Part shown: piece after piece, positions 1-10,026 of the stretch | How positions within the stretch are numbered: position 1 is the first letter of the stretch | Layout: every line of letters starts with the position of its first letter | Assembly: GCA_029216955.1 (NCBI GenBank) | Contig: JANAVB010010791.1 | Span: 9,959,721-10,023,720, forward strand | Length of the DNA stretch: 64,000 nucleotides | Origin: Iris pallida | Taxonomy: Eukaryota > Streptophyta > Magnoliopsida > Asparagales > Iridaceae | Direction: 5' to 3' | Notes under the pieces: generated by a model | Seen by the model: only the letters and a program-made list of their open reading frames with translations | What the model was told of the DNA's origin: nothing | The model's database searches: none | Position numbers and translations under genes: made by a program

Positions 1-270
1 TTAGAAATTTATTGTACCATGTCGATTCATGAGATGAAGAACATAAATTAAATTGATTGCGGAAGCGTAACTGAATCCATTGCTAGGCTTGATGGATCTT
101 GAAGCGATCATCTCTTTATTGGGTTCGATCTTCCAACTTGCTACGACCCTTAATGACAAAGGTAAATCCGAATCCTTTGTCCCCCTCTTTTTGTTGATGG
201 GGATGCAGAAGAGAAAAAGAGAGAACCTTCTCTTTGGTGGTTGTATAAGTTGGGGACCATAACTCTAATG

Positions 271-337
<67 letters not shown>

Positions 338-346
338 ACACATATA

Positions 347-392
<46 letters not shown>

Positions 393-1045
393 GATATTTC
401 TAATTTGGACCCTAATCAAATTAGAATTATCTCCAGTATCTACACATTAATTCCATGACAATTATACCCTTAAGCCAATTTTCAAATAGACCACTTTAAT
501 TTGGCTTAATTATTTAGATAGCCCAAACACAATTAATTTTACATGTGTGGCCCCTTAATTATTGAATAATTCCAACAAAACGACACAAACTCTATGACTC
601 GGGTACACACCCTAGTAGATTTCAGTGCCACGAGTGCACTGGAATCGACCGTGCCACAAAATCACGCTTTGGCCAAAAGATATCGCCGTTATGGCTATCC
701 ATAACCAAATTGGTGATTTATTGACAAAACTAAGTTCTACGAATTAATAAAAATACTGGATTAACTAATTAATTTTTGGGAAAAATATATGTCATAGAGC
801 TCGGTGTTAGATTTTTGAAACTTCAAACGGTTCGTGATTCGGATTCCTGGTTCTTCCGGAATCTCGAAAACACCAAACGTGTCAAATTTCGGACAACTAG
901 CACTCTACGAATTTTTCACAAATTTAGGTTCAAAAATTACGAAAATAAATTATATTTTCAAAAAATATACCACATTACGCTTCCAATAAAAAAAGGCGTG
1001 CGAAAAGCTCTTCTGGTTTGGCGGCAATCACTTCGGGAAGTTGAA
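1..1045 (+). repeat. LTR-like sequence, part 1 (upstream of foldback insertion)
   Basis: AT-rich non-coding sequence without a credible gene. I read it as the upstream part of an LTR whose 3' end lies at 2126, because the sequence resumes after the foldback element and reaches a typical LTR terminus there. The LTR start was not found; it may lie outside the window, or the first 500-600 bases may belong to another element. Short open frames here are not supported. Confidence 0.4.
272..391. repeat. (AC)n-(GT)n mirror microsatellite
   Basis: About 60 bases of AC repeat are followed by a short CATATATGTATATG bridge and then about 35 bases of GT repeat. The two halves are complementary, so the tract could fold into a hairpin. 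Apparent open frames made of Thr-His or Val-Cys repeats here are artefacts of the repeat. Confidence 0.95.
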
Positions 1046-1618
1046 GGACTCCTATACTTTTGGTCATTGAATGTTTGTCTAACCAAAGTTTTAGTCACTC
1101 AAAGATATTTTTCAAAAATTTAGTCACTAAATGTTCAGTCTTCCAAAAAAATGGTCACTCTGTTAAATTGTTGTTTGTTTTATTAACAATTTTTGTTGAC
1201 ATGGCATGTTATATGCCATGTCAATCGTTAAGTATGACGTGGCACATCCACGTGGGCTATTTTTGGGTTTTATCTTGCAAAAGTTTTTGTTTGGGTATTA
1301 AGTTATGTGCCATGTTTCAATGTTTATGACATGGTATTTCATTTTTTTATTTTTAAAAAAACTTAATACCCAAACGATTTTTTTGAAAAATAAAACCTAA
1401 AAATAGCCCACGTGAATGTGCCACGTCATACTTAACGACTGACATGGCACATAACATGCCATGTCAACAAAAATTGTTAATAAAACAAACAATAATTTAA
1501 CAGAGTGACTATTTTTTTGGACGACCAAACATTCAGTGACTAAACTTTTGGAAAATATCTTTGAGTGACTAAAACTTTGGTCAGGCAAACATTCAGTGAC
1601 CAAAAGTATAGTTTTTCC
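1046..1618. mobile_element. Foldback / Mutator-like MITE
   Basis: Two arms of about 270 bases form a nearly complete inverted repeat. The left arm begins GGACTCCTATACTTTTGGTC and the right arm, read in reverse complement, begins GGAAAAACTATACTTTTGGT. Both arms contain TGACATGGCA blocks and a CACGTGGGC-type block. The element is flanked by an imperfect 9-bp direct repeat, GAAGTTGAA (1037-1045) and GAAATTTAA (1619-1627), matching at 7 of 9 positions. That length is what Mutator-like elements generate. There is no coding capacity, so it is non-autonomous. The family assignment rests on TIR length and duplication size only. Confidence 0.75.
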
Positions 1619-2126
1619 GAAATTTAATTAAGGTTTCAAATATAATAATATATATAGGAGAGAGAGAGGCGGTGCTGACTCATTATGGCGCCGACAGGGG
1701 GGCCAGGGGGTGGTTGACTGTGCTGATGACAGTATAATTAATTATTTAATTACAGAAAATTATTAAAAATTTATTTTAAGTCCAAATAAATCAAAATAAA
1801 TTGCAAAAAATCCAGAAAATTCCTAGAAAATTTTAGAAAATATTTCTAAGTGCCTAGAATCTAAATAAAATATTTTAACACAAAATATCATCGTGTGACC
1901 TCGCAGTAAATTCCAAAAACCTATAAAATATAAATTCTATATGTTTTAATTATCTAAAAATTCTAAAAAAATCCAGAAAAATCCTAGAATATTCTAGAAA
2001 ATATTTATAACCTAGTAGAGCCTAAATAAAATACTGGGTCCCAAAAATAACTCCGAATGGCCATATGGTAAATCATGAAAGTGCTGTCATGCACTCGTGC
2101 CCCTACTCCGGATGCGGGTCGTGACA
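1619..2126 (+). repeat. LTR-like sequence, part 2 (LTR 3' end)
   Basis: This continues the sequence broken by the foldback element. A TATATATAGGAGAG stretch near 1650 is a possible TATA box. The tract ends with GATGCGGGTCGTGACA at 2126, very close to the 3' termini of the long LTRs at 37774 and 43335 in this window. No primer-binding block follows, so this is the 3' LTR of a plus-strand element or a solo LTR. Two related AT-rich blocks (about 1795-1880 and 1960-2030) look like diverged copies of each other. Confidence 0.55.
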
Positions 2127-2245
2127 GGCTGCCCCACCCCCACCTTTTCCCTCCTCCAGATGTCCCCCTAACCTGCCTCCTCCCCTCTTTCTTCGCGTAT
2201 AGCAGATAGAAGGAACAGTGGGGGTAGGAGGAGGCATCAGGGGCG
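2127..2245. other. Pyrimidine/G-rich flank at the copia target, left side
   Basis: This C-rich then G-rich stretch follows the LTR end and precedes the copia insertion. Its start (CTGCCCCACCCCCACC) is nearly the reverse complement of G-rich sequence at 7947-8000 beyond the insertion. Before the insertion the site was therefore probably a small imperfect palindrome. The last five bases, GGGCG (2241-2245), are the left target-site duplication. Confidence 0.5.
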
Positions 2246-3038
2246 TGTTGGGAAAGAAGCGCGGAAACCTTTCCCCAAACCGGAGAGTACCTACGAGAGG
2301 ACCGAGCAAACAACGCACGAACCAAAAACAAACACACAAAAACAATCCACGCAGACACAGAGAATTTTTGACGTGGAAACCCTTGCGGGAAAAAACCACG
2401 GGACGATCGGAGTCCAACCCTGAGAAGCCTCCACTAATGGAATAGAAGAATTACACCCTCTACAAACTCCTCCGATCCAAATCGGATCCCCACAACACTC
2501 AGAGATAAGAACAATGATTACAAGGCTACGAAGAACGAGAACGACGAGTAGAGATTACCCGAACACGATCTCCTCCGAATATCAACCTTCAATCCTCCGC
2601 CTTCTTCTCCGAAGTTGCAATGGCACTCTTGCCTCCTTCTCTCTCGAACTTGTGTTATGTTGCACTTATGAATTAGGGTTGAGAAAACTCAATATATATC
2701 TCCCTAATCCCGCAACCAACCTGGACCGTTGGATTAGATCCAATGATGAAAACTCATCCAAAATCCCGCTTCAGCCCCCGACAACACAGAGTTCGGCCAG
2801 AACTCTGTGCGGGGCAGCCAGCACCTACTGGCCAAACGCTGGAACAACCAGACCGAGTTCGGCCAGAACTCGGCCTGGGACCGAGTTCGGGCCGAACTCG
2901 GATCCTCTGCTCCCAGAAGCTCCAGCAGCAGCAGCAGCAGCAACGTCGCCTACTTCCCGAGCTTCTCCGACTTCGGACGGCGCTCGTCGCACTCCGGGGT
3001 CTTCTTCACATAGGTTGGGAACCCCACCCACTCCAACA
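2246..3038 (-). repeat. 3' LTR of the young copia element
   Basis: A 793-bp LTR, downstream in element orientation. It is nearly identical to the LTR at 7149-7941 and its ends form the short inverted repeat TGTTGG...CCAACA. It contains a short CAG run near 2923-2940 and repeated GAGTTCGGCC/GGCCGAACTC motifs (about 2790-2900) in both orientations, probably in the U3 region. Confidence 0.95.
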
Positions 3039-3050
3039 AATCTCTCCCTT
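3039..3050 (-). promoter_or_regulatory. Polypurine tract of the young copia element
   Basis: On the minus strand this reads AAGGGAGAGATT directly before the 3' LTR. Its position, between the polyprotein stop codon (3056-3058) and the LTR, is where plus-strand DNA synthesis is primed in LTR retrotransposons. Confidence 0.75.
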
Positions 3051-3055
3051 CACAA

Positions 3056-6000
3056 CTATGGGGAGGACGTCGTCATCCCGACGATCTGCCTGCAGTACTC
3101 GAACTTCCCCCTTGGTAGAATCTTCGTAAACATATCAGCTCCGTTGTCGTCTGTATGCACCTTCTCAAGCGCCGCGTCCTTCTTCTCAACCACATCCCGT
3201 ATCCAATGATACCGAGTCTCGATGTGCTTGGACCGGCTATGAAACGTCTGATTCTTCACAAGGTGGATAGCACTCTGACTGTCGCAAAGCAAAGTATACT
3301 GCTCTTGCTTCAGTCCCATTTCCTGCAACAGCTTCTTCATCCACAACAGCTCCTTGCAAGCCTCCGTCGCCGCAATGTATTCCGCCTCCGTCGTCGACAA
3401 GGCAACACACTTCTGCAACCGCGACTGCCACGACACTGCTCCTCCCGCAAACATCATCACGTAGCCCGAAGTCGACCGCCTCGTGTCTACATCTCCAGCC
3501 ATATCAGCATCGGTATACCCGACCAGCTTCGGCTCGTCACCACCAAAGGAAAGTCTCCAACCGGCAGTGCCCTGAAGGTATCGTAGAATCCACTTGACCG
3601 CACTCCAGTGTACCCTTCCAGGATTCGAAAGATACCTGCTAACCGTACCAACTGCATGAGCAATATCTGGCCTCGTACACACCATAGCATACATCAGGCT
3701 TCCCACAGCTGAAGCATATGGAACCCGCTCCATATCTTCCTTTTCGTCCTCGGTAGATGGACACTGCTCCTCAGTGAACTTAAAGTGAGCCGCGAGGGGG
3801 GAACTCACTTTCTTCGACCCGTCCATCCCGAAACGCTGAAGTACCCGGTGAATGTACTTCGTTTGGGACAAGTGTAGCAGCTTGGACTCTCTCTCTCGGC
3901 TGATCTCCATCCCAAGAATAGTCTTCGCTGCGCCCAAATCCTTCATAGAGAAGGCCGCGCCCAGTTGGCGCTTCAACTCCGCTATCCTAGTGGCATTTCG
4001 ACCCACTAATAGCATATCATCTACATAGAGCAATAAAATGATGAAATCATCCTCGGCAAAATACCTCACAAATGCACAATGGTCCGACGTCGTCCGTGCA
4101 TAACCATGCTCCCCCATAAACGACTCGAACTTTCTGTACCACTGCCTCGGAGCCTGCTTCAGACCATACAAGCTCTTCCTCAACCGGCAGACCAAATGTG
4201 ACTTGCCCTTCTCACAGAATCCCTCCGGCTGCTCCATGTACAACTCCTCCTCAAGATCACCGTGGAGGAACGCCGTCTTCACATCCATCTGCTCGACCTC
4301 CAAGTCAAAACTGGCTGCTAATGCTAGCACCACCCGAATAGACGAATGCTTGACGACAGGCGAAAAGATTTCATCATAATCCACGCCTTTCCGCTGACCG
4401 TAGCCCTTGACTACCAGCCTCGCTTTGTATCGAGGGCGAGTAGCATCATCCGTCTGCTTCACTCTGAACACCCATCGATTCTTCAAAGCCTTCTTGCCCT
4501 TTGGCAACCGCACCAGATCATAAGTAGAATTGGTGTACAAGGAACTCATCTCCTCCTGCATAGCCACCATCCACTCCTGCCTGTGTTCGTCTTCCATAGC
4601 CTCTGCGAAACTTTCGGGCTCTCCCCCGTCAGTCAGTAGCACATACTCATCCGGCGAGTATCTCGTAGATGGTCGACGATCCCTGTTGCTCCTTCTCAGT
4701 GGAGCCACTGGTGCTGGCTGTATACCGACAGCCTCCTCCCCTTCAGGAACTACCTCTCCGGCATGCTCATCCTCCTGAGGGACACCCTGACCACCATCAG
4801 CAGGCTGATGATCAAGGTTGGGAGCAACTCCATGTACCGGCTCCCCCATAACTGGATCCTCCGCGATGTCCTCTGGAAACTGCTCGAAGCGAAATGACTC
4901 TAACTCAGGCAATTCCTCAGCCTCAGAAGGCGTCTCGGAGTCCTGAGTGTTGGTCATGGTCTGATCCTCGACGAACACCACGTCCCTGCTTCTGTAGAGC
5001 TTTCCTTCCACTGGGTCGTAGAGTCTATAGCCAAACTCATCCCGACCGTAGCCGACAAAGACGCATCGCCTCGTCTTCGGCTCAAGTTTGGTCCTTTCGT
5101 CCTTCGGTACATGCACGAAGGCTTTACAACCAAACGCCCGCAGGTGACTGTATGACGGCTCTTTGCCGTACCATACTTTGTCAGGCACATCACCCTGCAA
5201 AGGAGCACTAGGAGACAAATTAATAATATAAGCAGCTGTGAGAAGAGCCTCACCCCAATAACTGCCCGGCAAGTTTGCTTCTGACAGCAAACACCGCACC
5301 CTCTCCATCAGTGTCCTGTTCATGCGCTCCGCTACACCATTGAGCTGAGGTGTCTTTGGCGGAGTCTTCTGGTGTCGTATCCCTTGCTCTCTGCAATACG
5401 CATCAAAGGGACCGATGTATTCGCCGCCATTGTCGGACCGAACACACAACAACTTCTTGCCCGTCTCCCTTTCAACGGAGGCCTGAAACTCCTTGAAAGT
5501 AGGCAGCACCTGATCCTTGGTCTTTAAGGCATAGACCCAAACCTTCCTGGAACAGTCATCAATGAAAGTCACAAAGTAAGAAGCACCACCAAGAGATTTT
5601 ACCTTCATAGGACCGCAGACATCCGAGTGAATCAACTCGAGCAACGCCGGCTTCCTCGAACTTGGGTGACTCTGGAAAGACACCCTACTTTGCTTCCCAG
5701 CCAAACAGTGCGTGCATTTCTCCAACTTTGTAGACTTGAGCCCCGGAATCACCTTCCTGTTCACCAAGTAGCTCATCCCCTTCTCGCTGATATGGCCGAG
5801 CCGCCTGTGCCATAACTCGGTAGACGCATCACTGACTGCGTTCACCTCCTGTGCCCCCTGTGCGCTCCCCTCCATATAGTAGAGACCGGACTTCTTGCTT
5901 CCTCTGGCAATCACCAACGAACCTCTGGAAAGCTTCCACTGACTATTCCCGAAGAGACTGAAGAATCCCTCGTCATCCAACCTTCCAACCGACACCAGGT

Positions 6001-7084
6001 TGAAACGGATATCAGGGACATGACGAACATCCTTGAGAACAAGAACCGCACCCGTCTTCGTTCTCAAATGCACATCTCCAATGGCAACCGCCTTCGACAC
6101 ATCTCCGTTGCCCATCTTCAACACGCCACAGTCGCCTGTCGTGTAAGTGGCAAACAGTGCCCTATTGTGAGATACATGTGCTGAAGCCCCTGAGTCCACC
6201 AGCCAAGAATTGTCATCGCAGGCGAGGTTAGTAATGACCTCATCACCTACGACGATCACATCGCCTCCATGCGTCGAGGCCGCCGCTGTAGTGTTCTCTT
6301 CTTGCTTCCCCTTGTCGCCCTTCTTCTCTCTCTTCCAAGCGAAACAGTTCCGCTTGATATGGCCCTTCTTACCGCAATGATAACACTCTGAGTCCTCGTA
6401 CCGACCCTTGGACTTTCCCCTGCTCTTGTCTCTGCCACCACCTGGACCCCTGCTTTTGCCCCTTCCGCGGCTCTCTGAAACCAATGCCTCTGAGTGGTGG
6501 GATGTGGATGAAGTGCCCTGAGAACGTCTCCGCATCTCTTCATTCAACACCCCGCTCTTAGCAAACTCCAGACTGACCACGCCCTCTGGAGCAGAAGCGA
6601 TCATAGATACTCGTACGGTCTCCCACGAGTCTGGCAAGGTACACAGCAGCCACAGTCCCTGAACTTCGTCGTCGAACTTGACTCCCATAGAAGATAACTG
6701 GTCAACCACGCCCTGGAAATCACTCAAGTGATCCGTAATAGACGCCCCATCCTTGTACCGCAGACCCATCATCGTTCGGATCAGGAACAACTTGTTTACC
6801 CCGGTCTTCTTCGCATACAAGGATTCCAGCTTATCCCACAACGTCTTCGCGTGCTCAATATTGGCAACGTGGTTGTACACGTTCTCATCAACAAACTGCC
6901 GTATGTACCCACACACCTGTATGTGCTCGAACTTCCAGTCCTCCTCGGATTTATCACTGGGCCTCTCGGATGCAAACACAGGTAGATGCAGCTTCTTGAC
7001 AAATAGCAAATCCTTCATCTTGCTCCGCCAATAATGATAGTTTGTGCCATTGAGGTTCACCATGCGCACCGGCTTCGCGTCCAT
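3056..7084 (-). CDS. Intact copia gag-pol polyprotein, 1342 aa
   Basis: One open frame encodes all copia proteins in copia order (integrase before reverse transcriptase). The UBN2-type gag occupies about residues 1-190. A CCHC zinc knuckle (CYHCGKKGHIKRNC) is at 234-247. The aspartic protease motif DSGA is at 297-300. The integrase zinc-binding residues are H426, H431, C457 and C460, and the catalytic triad D488, D551, E586 has the classic D-x34-E spacing. The reverse transcriptase carries YVDD at 1020-1023. The RNase H domain shows YTDAD at about 1190 and TTEAEY at about 1231. The length is normal for Tnt1-like elements, and no stop, frameshift or missing catalytic residue was seen. The ATG at 7084 lies about 50 bases after the primer site and is the first plausible start. 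It is probably transcribed from the LTR at 7149-7941. Lineage (Tork) is inferred from domain resemblance. Confidence 0.95.
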   Translation of the reverse strand: MDAKPVRMVNLNGTNYHYWRSKMKDLLFVKKLHLPVFASERPSDKSEEDWKFEHIQVCGYIRQFVDENVYNHVANIEHAKTLWDKLESLYAKKTGVNKLFLIRTMMGLRYKDGASITDHLSDFQGVVDQLSSMGVKFDDEVQGLWLLCTLPDSWETVRVSMIASAPEGVVSLEFAKSGVLNEEMRRRSQGTSSTSHHSEALVSESRGRGKSRGPGGGRDKSRGKSKGRYEDSECYHCGKKGHIKRNCFAWKREKKGDKGKQEENTTAAASTHGGDVIVVGDEVITNLACDDNSWLVDSGASAHVSHNRALFATYTTGDCGVLKMGNGDVSKAVAIGDVHLRTKTGAVLVLKDVRHVPDIRFNLVSVGRLDDEGFFSLFGNSQWKLSRGSLVIARGSKKSGLYYMEGSAQGAQEVNAVSDASTELWHRRLGHISEKGMSYLVNRKVIPGLKSTKLEKCTHCLAGKQSRVSFQSHPSSRKPALLELIHSDVCGPMKVKSLGGASYFVTFIDDCSRKVWVYALKTKDQVLPTFKEFQASVERETGKKLLCVRSDNGGEYIGPFDAYCREQGIRHQKTPPKTPQLNGVAERMNRTLMERVRCLLSEANLPGSYWGEALLTAAYIINLSPSAPLQGDVPDKVWYGKEPSYSHLRAFGCKAFVHVPKDERTKLEPKTRRCVFVGYGRDEFGYRLYDPVEGKLYRSRDVVFVEDQTMTNTQDSETPSEAEELPELESFRFEQFPEDIAEDPVMGEPVHGVAPNLDHQPADGGQGVPQEDEHAGEVVPEGEEAVGIQPAPVAPLRRSNRDRRPSTRYSPDEYVLLTDGGEPESFAEAMEDEHRQEWMVAMQEEMSSLYTNSTYDLVRLPKGKKALKNRWVFRVKQTDDATRPRYKARLVVKGYGQRKGVDYDEIFSPVVKHSSIRVVLALAASFDLEVEQMDVKTAFLHGDLEEELYMEQPEGFCEKGKSHLVCRLRKSLYGLKQAPRQWYRKFESFMGEHGYARTTSDHCAFVRYFAEDDFIILLLYVDDMLLVGRNATRIAELKRQLGAAFSMKDLGAAKTILGMEISRERESKLLHLSQTKYIHRVLQRFGMDGSKKVSSPLAAHFKFTEEQCPSTEDEKEDMERVPYASAVGSLMYAMVCTRPDIAHAVGTVSRYLSNPGRVHWSAVKWILRYLQGTAGWRLSFGGDEPKLVGYTDADMAGDVDTRRSTSGYVMMFAGGAVSWQSRLQKCVALSTTEAEYIAATEACKELLWMKKLLQEMGLKQEQYTLLCDSQSAIHLVKNQTFHSRSKHIETRYHWIRDVVEKKDAALEKVHTDDNGADMFTKILPRGKFEYCRQIVGMTTSSP

Positions 7085-7133
7085 CTCTCCTCTCTGGTTC
7101 CTCTGTCAACTCCTGACACCCTTTGAACCCAAA

Positions 7134-7145
7134 GCTCTGATACCA
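7134..7145 (-). promoter_or_regulatory. Primer-binding site, tRNA-iMet type
   Basis: The minus strand reads TGGTATCAGAGC, the standard plant initiator-Met tRNA complement used to prime minus-strand DNA synthesis. It lies three bases (GAG) inside the 5' LTR boundary at 7149, which confirms the element orientation. Confidence 0.93.
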
Positions 7146-7148
7146 CTC

Positions 7149-7941
7149 TGTTGGGAAAGAAGCGCGGAAACCTTTCCCCAAACCGGAGAGTACCTGCGAG
7201 AGGACCGAGCAAACAACGCACGAACCAAAAACAAACACACAAAAACAATCCACGCAGACACAGAGAATTTTTGACGTGGAAACCCTTGCGGGAAAAAACC
7301 ACGGGACGATCGGAGTCCAACCCTGAGAAGCCTCCACTAATGGAATAGAAGAATTACACCCTCTACAAACTCCTCCGATCCAAATCGGATCCCCACAACA
7401 CTCAGAGATAAGAACAATGATTACAAGGCTACGAAGAACGAGAACGACGAGTAGAGATTACCCGAACACGATCTCCTCCGAATATCAACCTTCAATCCTC
7501 CGCCTTCTTCTCCGAAGTTGCAATGGCACTCTTGCCTCCTTCTCTCTCGAACTTGTGTTATGTTGCACTTATGAATTAGGGTTGAGAAAACTCAATATAT
7601 ATCTCCCTAATCCCGCAACCAACCTGGACCGTTGGATTAGATCCAATGATGAAAACTCATCCAAAATCCCGCTTCAGCCCCCGACAACACAGAGTTCGGC
7701 CAGAACTCTGTGCGGGGCAGCCAGCACCTACTGGCCAAACGCTGGAACAACCAGACCGAGTTCGGCTAGAACTCGGCCTGGGACCGAGTTCGGGCCGAAC
7801 TCGGATCCTCTGCTCCCAGAAGCTCCAGCAGCAGCAGCAGCAGCAACGTCGCCTACTTCCCGAGCTTCTCCGACTTCGGACGGCGCTCGTCGCACTCCGG
7901 GGTCTTCTCCACATAGGTTGGGAACCCCACCCACTCCAACA
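7149..7941 (-). repeat. 5' LTR of the young copia element
   Basis: A 793-bp LTR that would drive transcription leftwards. A TATA-like stretch (GATATATATTGAG on the minus strand) lies at about 7592-7604 and is a plausible core promoter. The LTR is followed directly by the GGGCG target duplication. It differs from the partner LTR by three substitutions and no indels. Confidence 0.95.
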
Positions 7942-7946
7942 GGGCG

Positions 7947-8000
7947 AGGGGTGGAAAAAGGGGCGTGGGTGGGGCTGTCTGGAGGTAGGTACAGGGGCCG

Positions 8001-8037
<37 letters not shown>

Positions 8038-8060
8038 CGGGGTGGAGCAGGGGGAGGGGT
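7947..8060. other. G-rich flank of the copia target with poly-G run
   Basis: Extremely G-rich sequence containing 36 consecutive G at 8002-8037, then GGGGAGGGG-type runs. It is the right half of the interrupted palindrome that begins at 2127. Such a run can form quadruplexes and is a common site of sequencing or assembly error, so its exact length is uncertain. The proline- or glycine-rich open frames here are artefacts. Confidence 0.85.
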
Positions 8061-8669
8061 GGTGGGCCGGCAAAGAGAGAGAAATGGATGGATAAGCAAC
8101 CAAATCTTTAAACTTTTGTTTCTTAAAATCAATTTTCAAAATATATAAGCAACCAAATGAATAGTCAAAATTTGTAAAATTATAAAAACCATTCTTTAAT
8201 TTCTTTTTTTTAAATTAATTTTTTTGAAAACTTATCCAAACAGGCTGACCTAAGGTTGGAGGGTTGTGTGCATGATCCACACTCCATTCATGTTATAACG
8301 TCACAAAACGTGTGTACGAGCATCGATAACATCTTTGTCTGAGATTTGCGAGTGCAACGAGCCACGGAAAATCTGTGACCCCGGCCAGAAGCCGACAAGA
8401 GAAAAAGGTTATGGGGGCAGAGGGAGAGAGAGAGAGAGAAAAGGAACAGGTTTTGGGGGCGGTGGTAAACCAAGAGAGGACAAGTTTTAGGTGGGCCGGC
8501 AACCTAAGCTTTGCGTTTGTGGAATGGTTTCCTCCCAACCATCCCACTTCCGTTTCTTTTTCTTTTCCTAAAGAAAAATAAATTTCGGAATGGTACCTGG
8601 AACTTAATTATTTTTGTAGATGTACCCATGACATCTCTTCAATTCCTCCAAAAATTTCCGAAGGATTGG
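8061..8669. other. Unassigned intergenic sequence
   Basis: I see no gene or clear element. The stretch has AT-rich patches, a GA-rich patch (about 8398-8450) and ordinary single-copy-looking sequence. Open frames are short and mutually overlapping. Confidence 0.5.
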
Positions 8670-10020
8670 TCAAGATGTGCACTGGGCAGGGCTGGACCGG
8701 CCTATGTCCAAGTCTGACCGGGTCTGGGCCGGGTTGGCCCGGATGAGGAAGAGCTGGACCAATGGCCCGGTTTGGTCGGACCGGGCCGGTTCAGTGCTAG
8801 ACCGGACCAGTCCGATTTTTTGGGAAAAAAAAAGCAATTTTATTTTTTTTTTACATTCTACCATTTAGGTTTTAAAAAATATAAATTATAAAGTAAAAGT
8901 TAATCTACAACACTACAAGAATTTTTTCAAAAAAAATTAAAAATTAAAAATTAATGAGTAAAAAAATTTATTTTACTTTCTACCATTTAGGTTTTAAAAA
9001 ATTATAAATTAGAAATCAAAAGTTAATGTACAACAGTACAAGAATTTTTTCCCAAAAAATTAGAAAGTAAAAATTGATGAGTAATGTCAAGATAATTGAA
9101 TGAATAATACAAGATTTGCATAATATAAAAATTAATGACTAATACAAAATTTGTATAATTTAAAAATTAATGACTAATACAAGATTACTAGTACATAAAC
9201 TACAATTAATAAATTAATGACTCATACAAGATTACTAGATGTTGATACATGATTTTAAATGTCTGCGTAGCTTCCCTATACCATGACTATGGTCCCATTT
9301 TAATTGTTTCTTACAATACAAACATACAATAAGAACTTTAGTGGAGTATCTTCTTTCGGTACCGCTACTTGCACGCTCATTGTAAACTCCGCTGAAATAA
9401 TGTCAAATTTACGATTTTGACTCAAGTTCTTCTTGCCGTGTGTGTTGAGGTTGCAGTACGGATTGTGGTGCAGGTTGCGGTTGCTGATCTTACGGTTGCT
9501 GTGGTAGTTGATCATTATCCATGATATAAACTGTCTCTTCACATTAGGTTATTTGTAAAAATTGTAAGAGGAAAGTAATTGTTGGTGTGATTAAGCTTGA
9601 AGATTTATGTCCTATTTTAGATTTTTGGGGTACAAAATGACCTATTTTATCCTAAAAAGAGTTGTTATAAGGGTATTTTTGGCCATTTTCAGCAAAATGA
9701 CCAAAATACCCTTCAAACGGTCTAAAAACAAGTAAGCTGGGGGTAAAATAGTCATTTTGCCCTCCAAATATTTAAAAACCAAAAAAAATAAAAACCAGCC
9801 GAACCGGGCCAACCGGGCCTGTCCGGGTTGGCCCGGTCGAGCTTGACGGGTTTGACCGACCCGGACCCACAATGAAACCGGGCCAGGCCGGTCCGGGCTT
9901 TCGGGTCCTGGGGCACAGCCCGGATCAGTTTATTGATGGCTCGGGCCGGTCCGGGTCGTTGACCGGGCTCGGGCCGGCCCAGACCGGTTTTGACCAGGGC
10001 TCAGCCCAGTGCACACCTTG
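8670..10020. mobile_element. Non-autonomous hAT-like element
   Basis: The two ends are inverted: TCAAGATGTGCACTGGGC at the left and, in reverse complement, CAAGGTGTGCACTGGGCT at the right. Flanks carry an imperfect direct repeat AAGGATTGG (8661-8669) and AAGGATAGG (10021-10029), 8 of 9 matching, consistent with the 8-bp duplications of hAT transposons. Each end has a GC-rich subterminal region full of CCGGGC, GGCCGG and GACCGG motifs (about 8690-8815 and 9795-10000). The centre is AT-rich and non-coding. There is no transposase, so movement would need an autonomous partner. Exact termini are uncertain by one or two bases. Confidence 0.7.
8851..9090. repeat. Tandem duplication inside the hAT-like element
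   Basis: Two adjacent copies about 122 bases apart share CTACCATTTAGGTTTTAAAA, the CAAGAATTTTTTC block and ATTGATGAGTAA-like ends. The duplication is diverged, so it is not recent. Downstream (9100-9240), shorter repeats of TTAATGACTAATACAAGATT continue the repetitive character. Confidence 0.7.
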
Positions 10021-10026
10021 AAGGAT

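Larger units (their letters stand above)
2246..7941 (-). mobile_element. Complete young Ty1/copia retrotransposon (Tork/Tnt1-like)
   Basis: A full-length 5696-bp element on the minus strand. It has identical 5-bp target duplications GGGCG at 2241-2245 and 7942-7946, two 793-bp LTRs bounded by TGTTGG and CCAACA, a tRNA-iMet primer site, a purine tract and one uninterrupted gag-pol frame. By eye the LTRs differ at only three positions (A/G near 2292/7195, C/T near 2866/7769, T/C near 3006/7909), about 0.4 percent. That implies a very recent insertion. Lineage is inferred from the polyprotein. The element looks structurally able to move. Confidence 0.95.

Noticed and set aside
116..450. Open frames of Thr-His and Val-Cys repeats
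   Set aside because: Products of the (AC)n-(GT)n microsatellite in several frames; no conserved protein text.
2514..3209. 231-codon plus-strand frame across the copia LTR
   Set aside because: It is antisense to the LTR and runs into the antisense of the polyprotein; the second LTR copy gives a different C-terminus.
7417..8148. 243-codon plus-strand frame in the 5' copia LTR
   Set aside because: Antisense to the LTR and ending in the poly-G tract; the Gly-run tail is an artefact.
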